Assembly (NCBI GenBank): GCA_910586035.1
Contig: CAJUHT010000025.1
Coordinates: 1-19,708, forward strand
Direction of reading: 5' to 3'
Source: an uncultured Christensenella sp.
GTDB lineage: Bacteria > Bacillota > Clostridia > Christensenellales > Borkfalkiaceae
Length of the DNA: 19,708 nucleotides
The position numbers and the translations under genes were made by a program. The number at the start of each line of letters is the position of its first letter. Positions within the stretch are counted from its first letter, which is position 1. This document shows, one piece after another, positions 6,904 through 15,118 of this stretch. Under the pieces are notes generated by a model that worked only from the letters and a program-made list of their open reading frames with translations, searched no databases and was not told where the DNA came from.

Positions 6904-6910
6904 ATATAAT
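6882..6910 (+). promoter_or_regulatory. Promoter of pgcA overlapping the preceding terminator
   Basis: TTTACA (6882-6887) in the terminator loop, a 17-base spacer that contains the 3' stem and T-tract, and a consensus TATAAT (6905-6910). The predicted start is near 6917, about 60 bases before pgcA. Confidence 0.7.
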
Positions 6911-6975
6911 AGTTAGGACAAAATGTCATAAAATATATTTAAGTATGCGCCAACGCGTATGAGGGAAAGGCAATT

Positions 6976-8898
6976 ATGGATTTTGAAAAGATATACGAAA
7001 GCTGGCTGAACGACGAAAGACTCTGCGAAGAAGCTAAGCGCGAGCTTTCCGCTATAAAGGATAACAGAGAGGAAATAGAATACAGCTTCGGCGCGGAGCT
7101 GGAATTCGGCACGGCGGGTATGCGCGGCATTATAGGATACGGCACCAACAAGATGAACGTGTACACCGTATCCCGCGCAACGCAGGGGCTCAGCCAATTT
7201 ATAAAGGGGCTTGGCGAGGAAGCTATGAAAAGGGGCGTGGTAATTTCTTACGATACCCGTTTAAAGAGCGACGCGTTCGCCCGCGCGGCGGCGGAAGTGC
7301 TTGCCGCCAACAACATCAAGGCATACCTTTTCGGCGACGTTCACCCCGTGCCTATGCTTTCGTTCGCGGTGCGCTGTTTAGGAACGGTTGCGGGCATTAT
7401 GATAACCGCTTCCCACAACCCCAAGCAATACAACGGCTATAAAGTTTACGGCGCCGACGGCGCGCAGATGAGCCCCGAGGACACCAAGGTTGTAGTAGAC
7501 AGCATCTCCCAAATAACCGACTACCTCTCTTCACCCGTACCCACCGAGGAGCAGAAAAAGAAGTACATAGTGGCAGTTCCCTCCAAGGTAGACAAGAAAT
7601 ATTATAAAGAGCTTACAAAACTAACCCTTTCCAAAAAAGTCGTTAAAAAGTGCGGCAAAAAACTCAAACTCGTATATACTCCCGTGCACGGCTCGGGTTA
7701 CGTTCCCGTAACTACGATTCTTAAAAAGATTGGCATAAACGCCACGGTAGTTGAAGAGCAGACAAAAAAGGACGTGGAATTCTCCACGGTAGCCGTGCCC
7801 AACCCCGAGTTTAAGGAAACGCTTTCGATGGGCATTGCGCTTGCCGAAAAAATAGGCGCGACGGTAGTTTTCGGCACCGACCCCGACAGCGACCGCCTCG
7901 GCGTTGCCGTAAAAAACGACAGGGGCGAGTTCGAAGCGCTGTCCGGCAATCAGGTGGGCATATTACTGCTCGATTACATACTTACAAGGCTCAAAGAGGA
8001 CGGCGCCCTGCCCTCCAACGCGGCGGTTGTAAAGTCGTTTGTAACCACGGGTATGGCAAAGGCGATTTGCCAGAGTTTCGGCGCGGAACTGTTTGAAACG
8101 CCCGTAGGCTTTAAATTTATAGGCGAAAAGATTAAGCTTTGGGAGAAAGACCATACCCACACCTACGTGTTCGGCTTCGAAGAGAGTTGCGGATACCTGC
8201 GCGGCACCCACGCGAGGGACAAGGACGCGGTTGTAGCCTCTATGCTGTGCGCCGAAATGGTTTGCTACTACACCTACAAGGGCACAACCGTTTTCGACAG
8301 GCTAAACGAAATTTACAAGACGTACGGCTACGTGCTCGACTGCAACGTTTCCATTCAGTACAAGGGCTTGAACGCTATGAAGGAAATGAACGCCGTAGTA
8401 GACGCTTTAAAGGGTCAGCCCGTTGAAAAGTTCGACATCTACGAAGTGGCTTGCATACGCGACTACTCGCGCGATGAAAAACTTGACCTTGCAACGGGGG
8501 AAAAGAGCCCGATAGGCTCGCCCAAGTGCAACTGCGTTTACTACGAACTTAAAAACGGCAGTTTCGTTTGCGTGCGCCCCTCCGGCACCGAGCCCAAGTT
8601 GAAGATTTACTACTCGGTAAAAGCCAACAACAGGCAGGACGCGGAAACGGCGCTCGGCAAGTTGCAAAACGCCGTTGGCGAGCTGTTGGAGAAAGTAAAC
8701 AAAAAGGAAGAGCCCAAGGAGAGCAAACCCGAAGCTAAACCCGAAGAAACAGCCGCGCCCGCAGAAGAAAAGAAACCCGCCGCCAAGAAGAGCGTTAAAA
8801 AGCCTGCGAACGGCGAAAAGAAAGAAGCCGCGCCCAAGACGGCAACCGCAAAGAAGCCCGCGGCTAAAAAACCCGCGGCTAAGAAAACGGAAGAATAA
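6976..8898 (+). CDS. pgcA: Phosphoglucomutase/phosphomannomutase (alpha-D-phosphohexomutase) with Lys/Ala/Pro-rich tail
   Basis: The 640-residue cytoplasmic enzyme interconverts hexose 1- and 6-phosphates, feeding UDP-glucose and cell-envelope glycan synthesis. Domains in order: N-terminal FGTAGMRG (45-51); the phosphoserine loop TASHNPKQYNGYKVYG with catalytic S146; the Mg-binding loop GTDPDSDRLG with D302, D304 and D306; the sugar-binding GFEES (400-404); and the phosphate-binding RPSGTEPKLKIYY (534-546). The closest characterised relative by pattern is Bacillus PgcA, about 580 residues. Here the mutase ends near 577 and is followed by a 63-residue low-complexity tail made of Lys, Ala, Pro and Glu with PAAKK repeats. 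The ATG at 6976 follows GAGGGAAAGG. It has its own promoter and terminator, so it is monocistronic. Confidence 0.95.
   Translation: MDFEKIYESWLNDERLCEEAKRELSAIKDNREEIEYSFGAELEFGTAGMRGIIGYGTNKMNVYTVSRATQGLSQFIKGLGEEAMKRGVVISYDTRLKSDAFARAAAEVLAANNIKAYLFGDVHPVPMLSFAVRCLGTVAGIMITASHNPKQYNGYKVYGADGAQMSPEDTKVVVDSISQITDYLSSPVPTEEQKKKYIVAVPSKVDKKYYKELTKLTLSKKVVKKCGKKLKLVYTPVHGSGYVPVTTILKKIGINATVVEEQTKKDVEFSTVAVPNPEFKETLSMGIALAEKIGATVVFGTDPDSDRLGVAVKNDRGEFEALSGNQVGILLLDYILTRLKEDGALPSNAAVVKSFVTTGMAKAICQSFGAELFETPVGFKFIGEKIKLWEKDHTHTYVFGFEESCGYLRGTHARDKDAVVASMLCAEMVCYYTYKGTTVFDRLNEIYKTYGYVLDCNVSIQYKGLNAMKEMNAVVDALKGQPVEKFDIYEVACIRDYSRDEKLDLATGEKSPIGSPKCNCVYYELKNGSFVCVRPSGTEPKLKIYYSVKANNRQDAETALGKLQNAVGELLEKVNKKEEPKESKPEAKPEETAAPAEEKKPAAKKSVKKPANGEKKEAAPKTATAKKPAAKKPAAKKTEE
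8707..8895 (+). repeat. Low-complexity Lys/Ala/Pro/Glu-coding tail of pgcA
   Basis: Residues 578-640 consist almost only of K, A, P, E and T, ending with three near-repeats of KKPAAKK. The tail resembles histone H1-like bacterial tails and is not part of the phosphohexomutase fold. Confidence 0.85.
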
Positions 8899-8945
8899 TT
8901 TTTAAGCAAAGCGCGTTTGCCTATTAAAACATTAAAACCAATTTA

Positions 8946-8976
8946 AAAGCCCCCGAACGGTTCGTTCGGGGGCTTT
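8946..8976 (+). terminator. Bidirectional terminator between pgcA and the zinc-ribbon gene
   Basis: A perfect 13-bp stem (AAAGCCCCCGAAC with GTTCGGGGGCTTT) encloses the loop GGTTC. It lies between converging genes and is flanked by A-rich sequence before and T-containing sequence after, so it can serve both strands. Confidence 0.92.
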
Positions 8977-9044
8977 CTGCTTTGCGTTTAAGTTTTTATA
9001 TGTACTTATTTAGAGGAACGCCGTAGTTGCGTTTACGGTACACG

Positions 9045-9584
9045 TCAGTCAAGCTTTGCCCCGCACTCGCCGCAAAACGCGTCGTCGCCCTCCTGCTTAG
9101 CCCCGCAGGAAGGGCATATTTTAAACAGCTTAACGCCGCATTTATCGCAGAATTTATTTTTCGGTTGGTTTACCGCGCCGCAAGCGGGGCATACCGTTCC
9201 GCTCGGAGCCGCCGTTGTCCGCGTATCTTCAATTGCGCCATCTTCCGTCTTCAATCCGTCTTTTACCGCGTTCATTACGCTTTTAATTGCAGGCGTCAAT
9301 TCTTGGGCGGCGTCGTTGACAACGGGAACGACCTCGTTTTTGGTATAAGAAAGAATTTCCCTACGGCAAGCAAAAATTAACATTACGATGCCCACCATTA
9401 TAAGCGGCGCGCCTAAGAAAGCCAGAAAGAACAGCGACGGCATTCTGCCTTGGCTGTTTGCGACCAAAAAAATATCCAGCATTCCCGCAATCTCGCACAC
9501 TATGCCTATAACCAATAAAATTGTACCTGTTATTTTAAGCTTCTTTTTGATATTTTCGTGCCGTTTCTTTTCCTCTTCGTTCAT
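9045..9584 (-). CDS. Membrane protein with two C-terminal zinc ribbons
   Basis: This 179-residue protein is of unknown function. After a charged N-terminus come two membrane segments (about 18-42 and 50-73), then a helical linker, then two tandem zinc ribbons with complete Cys4 sets: C132, C135, C146, C149 and C157, C160, C171, C174 (CPACG/CDKCG and CPSCG/CGECG). Ribbons of this type usually bind zinc and mediate protein contacts; no catalytic site is seen. An in-frame ATG at 9605 exists, but GAGGAG at 9591-9596 lies within that extension, six bases before ATG 9584, which is therefore chosen. It begins 24 bases after the metallo-beta-lactamase-fold gene and is the last member of the valS unit. 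Confidence 0.85.
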   Translation of the reverse strand: MNEEEKKRHENIKKKLKITGTILLVIGIVCEIAGMLDIFLVANSQGRMPSLFFLAFLGAPLIMVGIVMLIFACRREILSYTKNEVVPVVNDAAQELTPAIKSVMNAVKDGLKTEDGAIEDTRTTAAPSGTVCPACGAVNQPKNKFCDKCGVKLFKICPSCGAKQEGDDAFCGECGAKLD

Positions 9585-9590
9585 AGCTCT

Positions 9591-9596
9591 CTCCTC
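9591..9596 (-). promoter_or_regulatory. Ribosome-binding site deciding the zinc-ribbon gene start
   Basis: GAGGAG on the minus strand is six bases before ATG 9584 and inside the alternative reading from 9605. Confidence 0.8.
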
Positions 9597-9608
9597 AAAT
9601 GACAAAAT

Positions 9609-10931
9609 TTAAGCGACGCCCCAACCCTTGCGGTTAGCTTTAAACCACTCGGTATCTTTGAGTTTGGTATTGCCGTTAGAGCACCACAGCTTCATTTCCT
9701 TGCCGCCGACGTAAAAAACGATGTTGCCGTTCATAGAAGTAAATTCGCCCTTTTTGTAGTCGATACACAGCGAGGTGCAGAATACGTTTTCGGTCTGCTT
9801 GGAAATTCTGTCTATAAACGCCTGCGTGGGGAAAGTGTTGTCGTTGTTGGTTGTGTACTCGGTCGCGCCCGCGCAACAGCACACGGCAACGTTTTTGGGC
9901 TTTATTTTATTTAACAGCTTATCCGTTGAACTCGTCTTGCTTCCGTGGTGTCCGCCCTTGAACAGCTCCACTTGCGGAAGTTGGTTGTAGTCTACGAGGT
10001 AACCCTCTCCCTTGCCCTCCAAGTCGCCCGTAAACAGGTAGTGCGCCTGCGCGCCGTCCGCCGCCGTATGGGTTAAAAGCACGCAGACGGAATAATCGTT
10101 TTCGTCGTCCGTTTCGTGGTCGTAGTAATAGTTGTATAAAACGTTTAAAGTCAGCGAGCCGTCCTGCGCCGCGCTTAAATCGAACGACCTGCGCGCGCCC
10201 TCTTCCGCCGCGCCGCCGTTCCAGCACTCCAAAGCAGTGTAAACTTCCGCGCCCTTGCTTTCGGCGTACGTAACGGCGTTTACGTACGAGTTGTAAATAG
10301 AACTTGTAGTGTTGTGTCCCGAAAACTGAATGACCGTGCCGATATCGTACTTGTATAAAATACCGTCCTTGTCATTGCCCGAACCCTTGCCGACAAACGC
10401 GGCTATATGGTCCTGATGGGCGTGTGTTGCAACTATGTATTCGAGCTTGCCGTCCGCGCAGTATTGGTCAACGTACGCGCTTATCGTAGCCGCGCTGTTA
10501 GTACGGGAGCCGGCGTCTATAAGCACCTCGGTATCGCCGCATTTAATCAGCGTGCAGTCGCCCGCGTACTTATTGCCAAGCTCTAAAAAGTGAATGGAAA
10601 AGTCGGAGGTGGTTATGCTCTGTAAATCGCCTTCCGGCACGGGAGCGGATGGTTTGCCCGCCGTTCCTTCGGGGTCGTCGTCCTTGCTGTCGCCGTGAAA
10701 CTGCCCCGTATATTCGGCGTACTCGTCCACCGCTTTCCGCCACAGCTGTGGGAAACAAAAGTAAATTACAAGCGCCGCCGCAAGCAAAATTACGATTACG
10801 GCGCATACGAATACCGCCACGCCCTTTTTATGGTTGCTTGCAAACTCTACGGCTTGCTTTTGCGCCTGCCGCCGAGCCTTTGACGTTCCGCCGTTATAAT
10901 TCTTTCTGCCGCCGTTCTTTTTATTCGCCAT
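9609..10931 (-). CDS. Membrane-anchored ComEC-like metallo-beta-lactamase-fold hydrolase
   Basis: This 440-residue protein has a very basic N-terminus (1-36), one membrane helix (about 38-60) and a flexible acidic linker (77-105). The extracellular domain is a metallo-beta-lactamase domain of the ComEC/Rec2 C-terminal type. Metal motifs are THAHQDH (169-175), TGDLEG with D303, and KGGHHGSKTS with H328-H329. The positive-inside rule places the catalytic domain outside the cell. Stand-alone relatives of the ComEC nuclease-like domain are common in Clostridia, but substrates are mostly unknown; action on extracellular nucleic acid or phosphodiester is an inference from the ComEC relationship. 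There is no ComEC channel here. It follows the GNAT gene by 20 bases and precedes the zinc-ribbon gene by 24, within the valS transcription unit. Confidence 0.9.
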   Translation of the reverse strand: MANKKNGGRKNYNGGTSKARRQAQKQAVEFASNHKKGVAVFVCAVIVILLAAALVIYFCFPQLWRKAVDEYAEYTGQFHGDSKDDDPEGTAGKPSAPVPEGDLQSITTSDFSIHFLELGNKYAGDCTLIKCGDTEVLIDAGSRTNSAATISAYVDQYCADGKLEYIVATHAHQDHIAAFVGKGSGNDKDGILYKYDIGTVIQFSGHNTTSSIYNSYVNAVTYAESKGAEVYTALECWNGGAAEEGARRSFDLSAAQDGSLTLNVLYNYYYDHETDDENDYSVCVLLTHTAADGAQAHYLFTGDLEGKGEGYLVDYNQLPQVELFKGGHHGSKTSSTDKLLNKIKPKNVAVCCCAGATEYTTNNDNTFPTQAFIDRISKQTENVFCTSLCIDYKKGEFTSMNGNIVFYVGGKEMKLWCSNGNTKLKDTEWFKANRKGWGVA

Positions 10932-10951
10932 TCCGCTCTCCGTAAAATCAG

Positions 10952-11392
10952 TTAAATTTTTTCCTTAATCATCTGGTCGTACTCAAAAAACTCAAAGCCG
11001 AGTTTTTCGTAAAGCTTAACCGCGCGCTCGTTTTGCCGTTCCACTTCCAGACGGTATCTTGCGGCGGGATAAAGTTTAAAAACGTATTCGAAAAACTTTC
11101 CGCCGAAGCCGCGCCCGCGGTATTCCTCTTTTACGTAAACTTCTTCAAACCAGATTACCAACCCGCCCGCTTCCTGCGAAAAGGTCTTTGCTATCAGCCC
11201 GTACCCCGCAACCTTGCCGCCGCACCTGAATATAAAGCACTCGGCATAGACCTTAGACGAAAGGCACTCGTTGAACGTTGCAATCAAGTTGCCTTGCGGA
11301 ACGCTTTTTATTACAGCCGACGAAGAATAAAACTCCCCCGTCATAGCAAGATAATCCTGCCTGTCCCGCTCGGTTATCGCGCAAATTTCCAT
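10952..11392 (-). CDS. GNAT family N-acetyltransferase
   Basis: This 146-residue, single-domain acetyltransferase has the acetyl-CoA loop in EEVYVKEEYRGRGFGGKFFE (83-102). The C-terminal motif RLEVERQNERAVKLYEKLGF (114-133) is typical of GNAT enzymes that act on small molecules or protein N-termini. The substrate cannot be told. The ATG at 11392 directly abuts the valS stop (TAA then ATG), and no good Shine-Dalgarno precedes it, so expression probably depends on translation of valS (stop-restart coupling). RimI-like activity is possible, but the RimI-specific features are not evident. Confidence 0.9.
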   Translation of the reverse strand: MEICAITERDRQDYLAMTGEFYSSSAVIKSVPQGNLIATFNECLSSKVYAECFIFRCGGKVAGYGLIAKTFSQEAGGLVIWFEEVYVKEEYRGRGFGGKFFEYVFKLYPAARYRLEVERQNERAVKLYEKLGFEFFEYDQMIKEKI

Positions 11393-14011
11393 TTACAGAT
11401 TTTTCAGCTGTTCCAAAATTTTAGAACGCATATCCAAAAACTTATTTAGTTTCGCACGTTCGGCTTCAACCAACTGCTTGGGCGCCTTTGCTATAAAGCC
11501 CTGATTGTTGAGCTTGCCGTCCGCGCGCCTTATTTCCTGCGTTATTTTATCCAGCTCGCCGTTGAGCCTATCGCGCTCCTTATCCGCGTCCACAAGCTCG
11601 CCGAGGGGAATATACAGCGTGCCTATGCCAGTAACCTTGGCAACGCACCTTTCCTCCGCCTCTTCCTTGCTTGCAATTACGCGCACGCCGGAAGCGCCCG
11701 CAAGCTTTGCTATGCAGTCGGCGTTTGCCGATATTAAACGCTTGCTTTCGCTAACGAGGTAAACGTTTACCTTTTTCGAGGGCGCGCAACCCGTTTCCAC
11801 CTTAACTTCCCTTATGGCTTTTATAATTTCCATAACCCCGCCGAACGCCGCCGCCTCCTTTTTATAAGCAAGCTTGGAGTTGTATCTGGGATAGTCGGCA
11901 ACCATAATCGAACCCTTGGTATTGGACAATGAACGGTATATTTCATCGGTTATAAATGGAATAAACGGGTGCAGAAGTTTCAGCGTGTTTTCGAGCACGA
12001 ATAAAAGTACCGAAACGGCGTTGTCCTTTTTGTCCGCGTCGTCAGAGTGAAGGGCGGACTTTGTAAGCTCTATATACCAATCGCAGAAATCCGACCAAGT
12101 GAAGTCGTAGAGTATCTGGCAGGCTATGCCCAGCTCGAATTTATTCAAAGAGAGCGTTGCGTCGCGTATAACCGCCTGCAAGCGGGAGATTATCCACTTA
12201 TCGGCGGAAGTCAGCTTTATTTCCGTTACGGGATTTATTTTCCTGCCCTCGCAATTCATAATAACGTAACGGCTGGCGTTCCAGATTTTGTTCATAAAGT
12301 TTCTGGAAGCTTCTACCTTTGCGTCGGAATAGCGCATATCGTTGCCGGGCGCAACCCCCTGCAACAGCGAAAAGCGCAGGCTGTCCGCGCCGTATTTATC
12401 AATGACCTCCAACGGGTCTACGCCGTTGCCGAGCGATTTAGACATCTTTCTGCCCTGCTCGTCGCGCACAAGTCCGTGAATGAGCACGTCGCGGAAGGGC
12501 ACTTTTTTCATATGCTCCAAACCGGAGAATATCATTCTGGCAACCCAGAAAAATATTATGTCGTAGCCGGTTACAAGCACGTCGGTGGGATAGAAGTATT
12601 CCAAGTCGGAAGTGTCGTCGGGGAAGCCGAGCGTTGAAAATGGCCACAGCGCAGAGGAAAACCAGGTGTCCAGCACGTCCTCGTCCTGCGAAAGGTTGCC
12701 GCTTCCGCAATCGGGGCATACCTTAGGGTCGGTCTTGCCGCAAATCTGCTTTCCGCAGTCCGCGCAGTACCAGACGGGTATGCGGTGCCCCCACCACAGC
12801 TGACGGGATATACACCAATCCTTTACGTTTTCCATCCAATTGTAATAAATCTTTGCAAACCTTTCGGGCACAAAGGTCGTCTTTTTGTCGTTTACCGCGT
12901 TGATTGCGGGGCGGGCGAGCGGCTCCATCTTTACAAACCACTGCTTGGAAACGCGCGGCTCAACCGCAGTGTGGCAACGGTAGCAGTGCCCCACGTTGTG
13001 CGTGTGCGGCTTTATTTCCACAAGATTGCCCAGCGCTTTTAGCTCCTCTACGACGGCTTTGCGGCAGGCGTAACGCTCCATACCCGCATACTTGCCCGCA
13101 AGCCCGTTCATAGTGCCGTCGCCGTTCATTACGGTAACCGTTTCGAGATTGTGCCTCTGCCCGACCTCGAAGTCGTTGGGGTCGTGCGCGGGAGTTATTT
13201 TAACGCAACCGGTGCCGAAAGTCATATCCGCGTGCTTGTCGCCGACGACGGGTATGGGCTTGTCGATTATGGGCAGAATTACGTTTTTACCAATGTATTT
13301 CTTATACCGCTTGTCGGCGGGGTTTACGGCAACCGCCGTATCGCCGAACATAGTTTCGGGGCGGGTTGTGGCAACCGTCAAGCCCTCGGTTTCAGAGCCC
13401 TCTATAAAATATTTTATGTGCCACAGCGAGGAATTTTCCTCCTCGTACTCAACTTCCGCGTCGGAAAGCGCCGTTTTACAGCAGGGGCACCAATTGATAA
13501 TGCGGGAGCCGCGGTAAATAAGCCCCTTGTTATAGAGGTTTACAAAAACCTCCCTTACCGCCTTGGAGCACTTTTCGTCCATAGTAAACGCAAGGCGCGA
13601 CCAATCGCAGGAAGAGCCCAACTTTTTAAGCTGATTTATAATTCTTTCGCCGTACTTATTTTTCCAATCCCAGCAGTGTACCAAAAACTCCTCGCGGGTT
13701 AAATCTTCCTTCTTTATCCCGCGCTCGGCAAGCCCCTGAACGACTTTAACCTCGGTTGCAATGGCGGCGTGGTCGGTGCCGGGCAGCCAAAGGGCGCAAT
13801 ATCCCTGCATACGCTTGAAACGGATTATGGCGTCCTGCATAGTTTCGTCTACGGCGTGCCCCATATGAAGCTGACCCGTAACGTTGGGGGGAGGCATCAT
13901 AACCGTAAAAGGAACTTTGTCGTCGTCGCGCACGGCTTTGAAATAGCCGTTCTCCTCCCAGTCCTTGTAAAGCCTGTCCTCGAATTGTTTGGGATTGTAA
14001 GTCTTTTCCAT
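11393..14011 (-). CDS. valS: Valyl-tRNA synthetase
   Basis: The 872-residue class I enzyme charges tRNA-Val. Catalytic signatures are PNVTGQLHMGHA (HIGH box at 49-52) and GRKMSKSLGNG (KMSKS at 522-526). The editing domain includes TTRPETMFGDTAVAV (215-229), which clears Thr-tRNA. A zinc-knuckle-like Cys4 (CADCG/CPDCG, 416-435) sits in the insert. The anticodon-binding domain follows, and residues from about 805 form the usual C-terminal coiled coil. Length matches Bacillus ValS. The ATG at 14011 is preceded by AAAGGTGAG. Many Bacillota valS genes carry a T-box leader; here the promoter lies only about 40-60 bases upstream, leaving no room for one. It heads the valS-GNAT-MBL-zinc ribbon unit. 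Confidence 0.98.
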   Translation of the reverse strand: MEKTYNPKQFEDRLYKDWEENGYFKAVRDDDKVPFTVMMPPPNVTGQLHMGHAVDETMQDAIIRFKRMQGYCALWLPGTDHAAIATEVKVVQGLAERGIKKEDLTREEFLVHCWDWKNKYGERIINQLKKLGSSCDWSRLAFTMDEKCSKAVREVFVNLYNKGLIYRGSRIINWCPCCKTALSDAEVEYEEENSSLWHIKYFIEGSETEGLTVATTRPETMFGDTAVAVNPADKRYKKYIGKNVILPIIDKPIPVVGDKHADMTFGTGCVKITPAHDPNDFEVGQRHNLETVTVMNGDGTMNGLAGKYAGMERYACRKAVVEELKALGNLVEIKPHTHNVGHCYRCHTAVEPRVSKQWFVKMEPLARPAINAVNDKKTTFVPERFAKIYYNWMENVKDWCISRQLWWGHRIPVWYCADCGKQICGKTDPKVCPDCGSGNLSQDEDVLDTWFSSALWPFSTLGFPDDTSDLEYFYPTDVLVTGYDIIFFWVARMIFSGLEHMKKVPFRDVLIHGLVRDEQGRKMSKSLGNGVDPLEVIDKYGADSLRFSLLQGVAPGNDMRYSDAKVEASRNFMNKIWNASRYVIMNCEGRKINPVTEIKLTSADKWIISRLQAVIRDATLSLNKFELGIACQILYDFTWSDFCDWYIELTKSALHSDDADKKDNAVSVLLFVLENTLKLLHPFIPFITDEIYRSLSNTKGSIMVADYPRYNSKLAYKKEAAAFGGVMEIIKAIREVKVETGCAPSKKVNVYLVSESKRLISANADCIAKLAGASGVRVIASKEEAEERCVAKVTGIGTLYIPLGELVDADKERDRLNGELDKITQEIRRADGKLNNQGFIAKAPKQLVEAERAKLNKFLDMRSKILEQLKNL

Positions 14012-14044
14012 ATGCTCTCACCTTTTAGATATGTATACCATTTT

Positions 14045-14074
14045 ATTATAAATCAAAAGCCGCTTTATTGTCAA
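14045..14074 (-). promoter_or_regulatory. Promoter of the valS operon
   Basis: The minus strand shows consensus TTGACA (14069-14074) and TATAAT (14045-14050) with an 18-base spacer. The leader is about 27 bases, too short for a T-box. Confidence 0.8.
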
Positions 14075-14097
14075 TCATCCGCAGGGCGGCATAAAAT
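14068..14097 (+). promoter_or_regulatory. Promoter of the ABC transporter operon, back to back with valS
   Basis: TTGTCA (14068-14073), an 18-base spacer and TAAAAT (14092-14097). The -35 box shares five or six base pairs with the -35 of the divergent valS promoter. Confidence 0.55.
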
Positions 14098-14125
14098 GTA
14101 TTATCAAATTTTTTGAGGTTAGTAA

Positions 14126-15118
14126 ATGAAAAAGAAAATACTATGTTTACTGTGCGCGGCGGTTATGACCCTTGGTCTGCCGTTCGCCGTAGCGGGCTGT
14201 AAAAAGGACAGCAAGCTTATCAAAATCAACGAGGTTACGCACTCGGTTTTCTATGCTCCCCTGTACTTAGCGGACGCGCTCGGCTATTTCAAAGACGAGG
14301 GCTATGAAATACAACTCACCAACGGCGGCGGCGCCGACAAAACTATGGCGGCGGTGCTTTCCGGCTCGGCAGACGTAGGCTTCTGCGGACCCGAAGCCGT
14401 TATATATACTTATCTCGGCAACAGCGACGACGCGCCCAAAGTATTCGGGCAAATGACCAACTGCGACGGCAGTTTCTTGGTCGGCAGAAAACCCGAACCC
14501 GACTTTAAATGGGAAAACCTTGCGGGCAAAAACGTGCTTGCGGGCAGACCGGGCGGCGTTCCCCTTATGACCTTCCAATACATCTGCAAGGAAAAGAGCG
14601 TTGACGCCAACTTTATAACCAACGTTCAATTCGACTCTATGACCGCCGCGTTCGAGGGCGGCGTAGGCGATTACGTTACCATATTCGAGCCCGCCGCATC
14701 CGAATACCAGAAAGCTGGCAAGGGATATATAGTAGCTTCCGTAGGCGCGGCTGGCGGCGAAGTACCCTACACCTGTTTTATGGCGAAGAGCAGTTTTATC
14801 AACGGCGAACCCGAAAAGGTAGACGCGCTTTTGCGTTCGGTTACCAAAGCCACCAAATACATCTACTCGCACGGCACTTCCGAAGTTGCCCAACTTATAT
14901 CCAAGTACTTTGAAACGAGTTTGGAAAGCCTTACCGTTTCGCTTGAAAACTACAAGAAAATAAACACTTGGGTAGAAAATATGGCAATGAAAGAAACCTC
15001 TTTCAACCGCTTGCAGGACATAATACAATCGGCGGGAGAACTTGAAAAGCGCGTACCTTTTAAGGATATAGTGCTTACTGAAAGGGCGAACGAGATTTAT
15101 AAAGAAATTTATGTATGA
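14126..15118 (+). CDS. ABC transporter substrate-binding lipoprotein (SsuA/TauA/NMT1-like)
   Basis: The 330-residue protein has a lipoprotein signal peptide (MKKK, hydrophobic core, lipobox VAGC with the lipidated Cys at 25). The mature domain follows the NMT1/SsuA/TauA/NrtA fold: THSVFYAPLYLADALGYFKD near the start, GGGADKTMAAVLSGSADVGF, and GPEAVIYTY. Related proteins bind sulfonates, taurine, nitrate or pyrimidine precursors; the sequence alone does not identify the ligand here, and no thiamine or other riboswitch lies upstream. GAGGTT precedes ATG 14126 at a normal distance. The stop overlaps the ATPase start (ATGA), so it is the first gene of a coupled operon delivering ligand to the membrane complex. 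Confidence 0.92.
   Translation: MKKKILCLLCAAVMTLGLPFAVAGCKKDSKLIKINEVTHSVFYAPLYLADALGYFKDEGYEIQLTNGGGADKTMAAVLSGSADVGFCGPEAVIYTYLGNSDDAPKVFGQMTNCDGSFLVGRKPEPDFKWENLAGKNVLAGRPGGVPLMTFQYICKEKSVDANFITNVQFDSMTAAFEGGVGDYVTIFEPAASEYQKAGKGYIVASVGAAGGEVPYTCFMAKSSFINGEPEKVDALLRSVTKATKYIYSHGTSEVAQLISKYFETSLESLTVSLENYKKINTWVENMAMKETSFNRLQDIIQSAGELEKRVPFKDIVLTERANEIYKEIYV

Noticed and set aside
6841..6975. Hairpin 6873-6903 as a regulatory leader of pgcA
   Set aside because: It lies upstream of the predicted pgcA transcription start near 6917, so it cannot be part of the pgcA leader RNA.
12047..13702. Plus-strand open frames opposite valS
   Set aside because: They are antisense to a full-length synthetase with all motifs, and no promoter or Shine-Dalgarno supports them.
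14012..14125. Riboswitch (thiamine or T-box) in the valS/ABC intergenic region
   Set aside because: Only 114 bases, filled by two back-to-back promoters and two ribosome-binding sites; no conserved riboswitch motif is visible.
14267..15028. Long antisense open frame (253 codons) opposite the substrate-binding protein gene
   Set aside because: It mirrors a clearly recognised gene, has no ribosome-binding site and shows no family motif; it is a by-product of codon use on the other strand.
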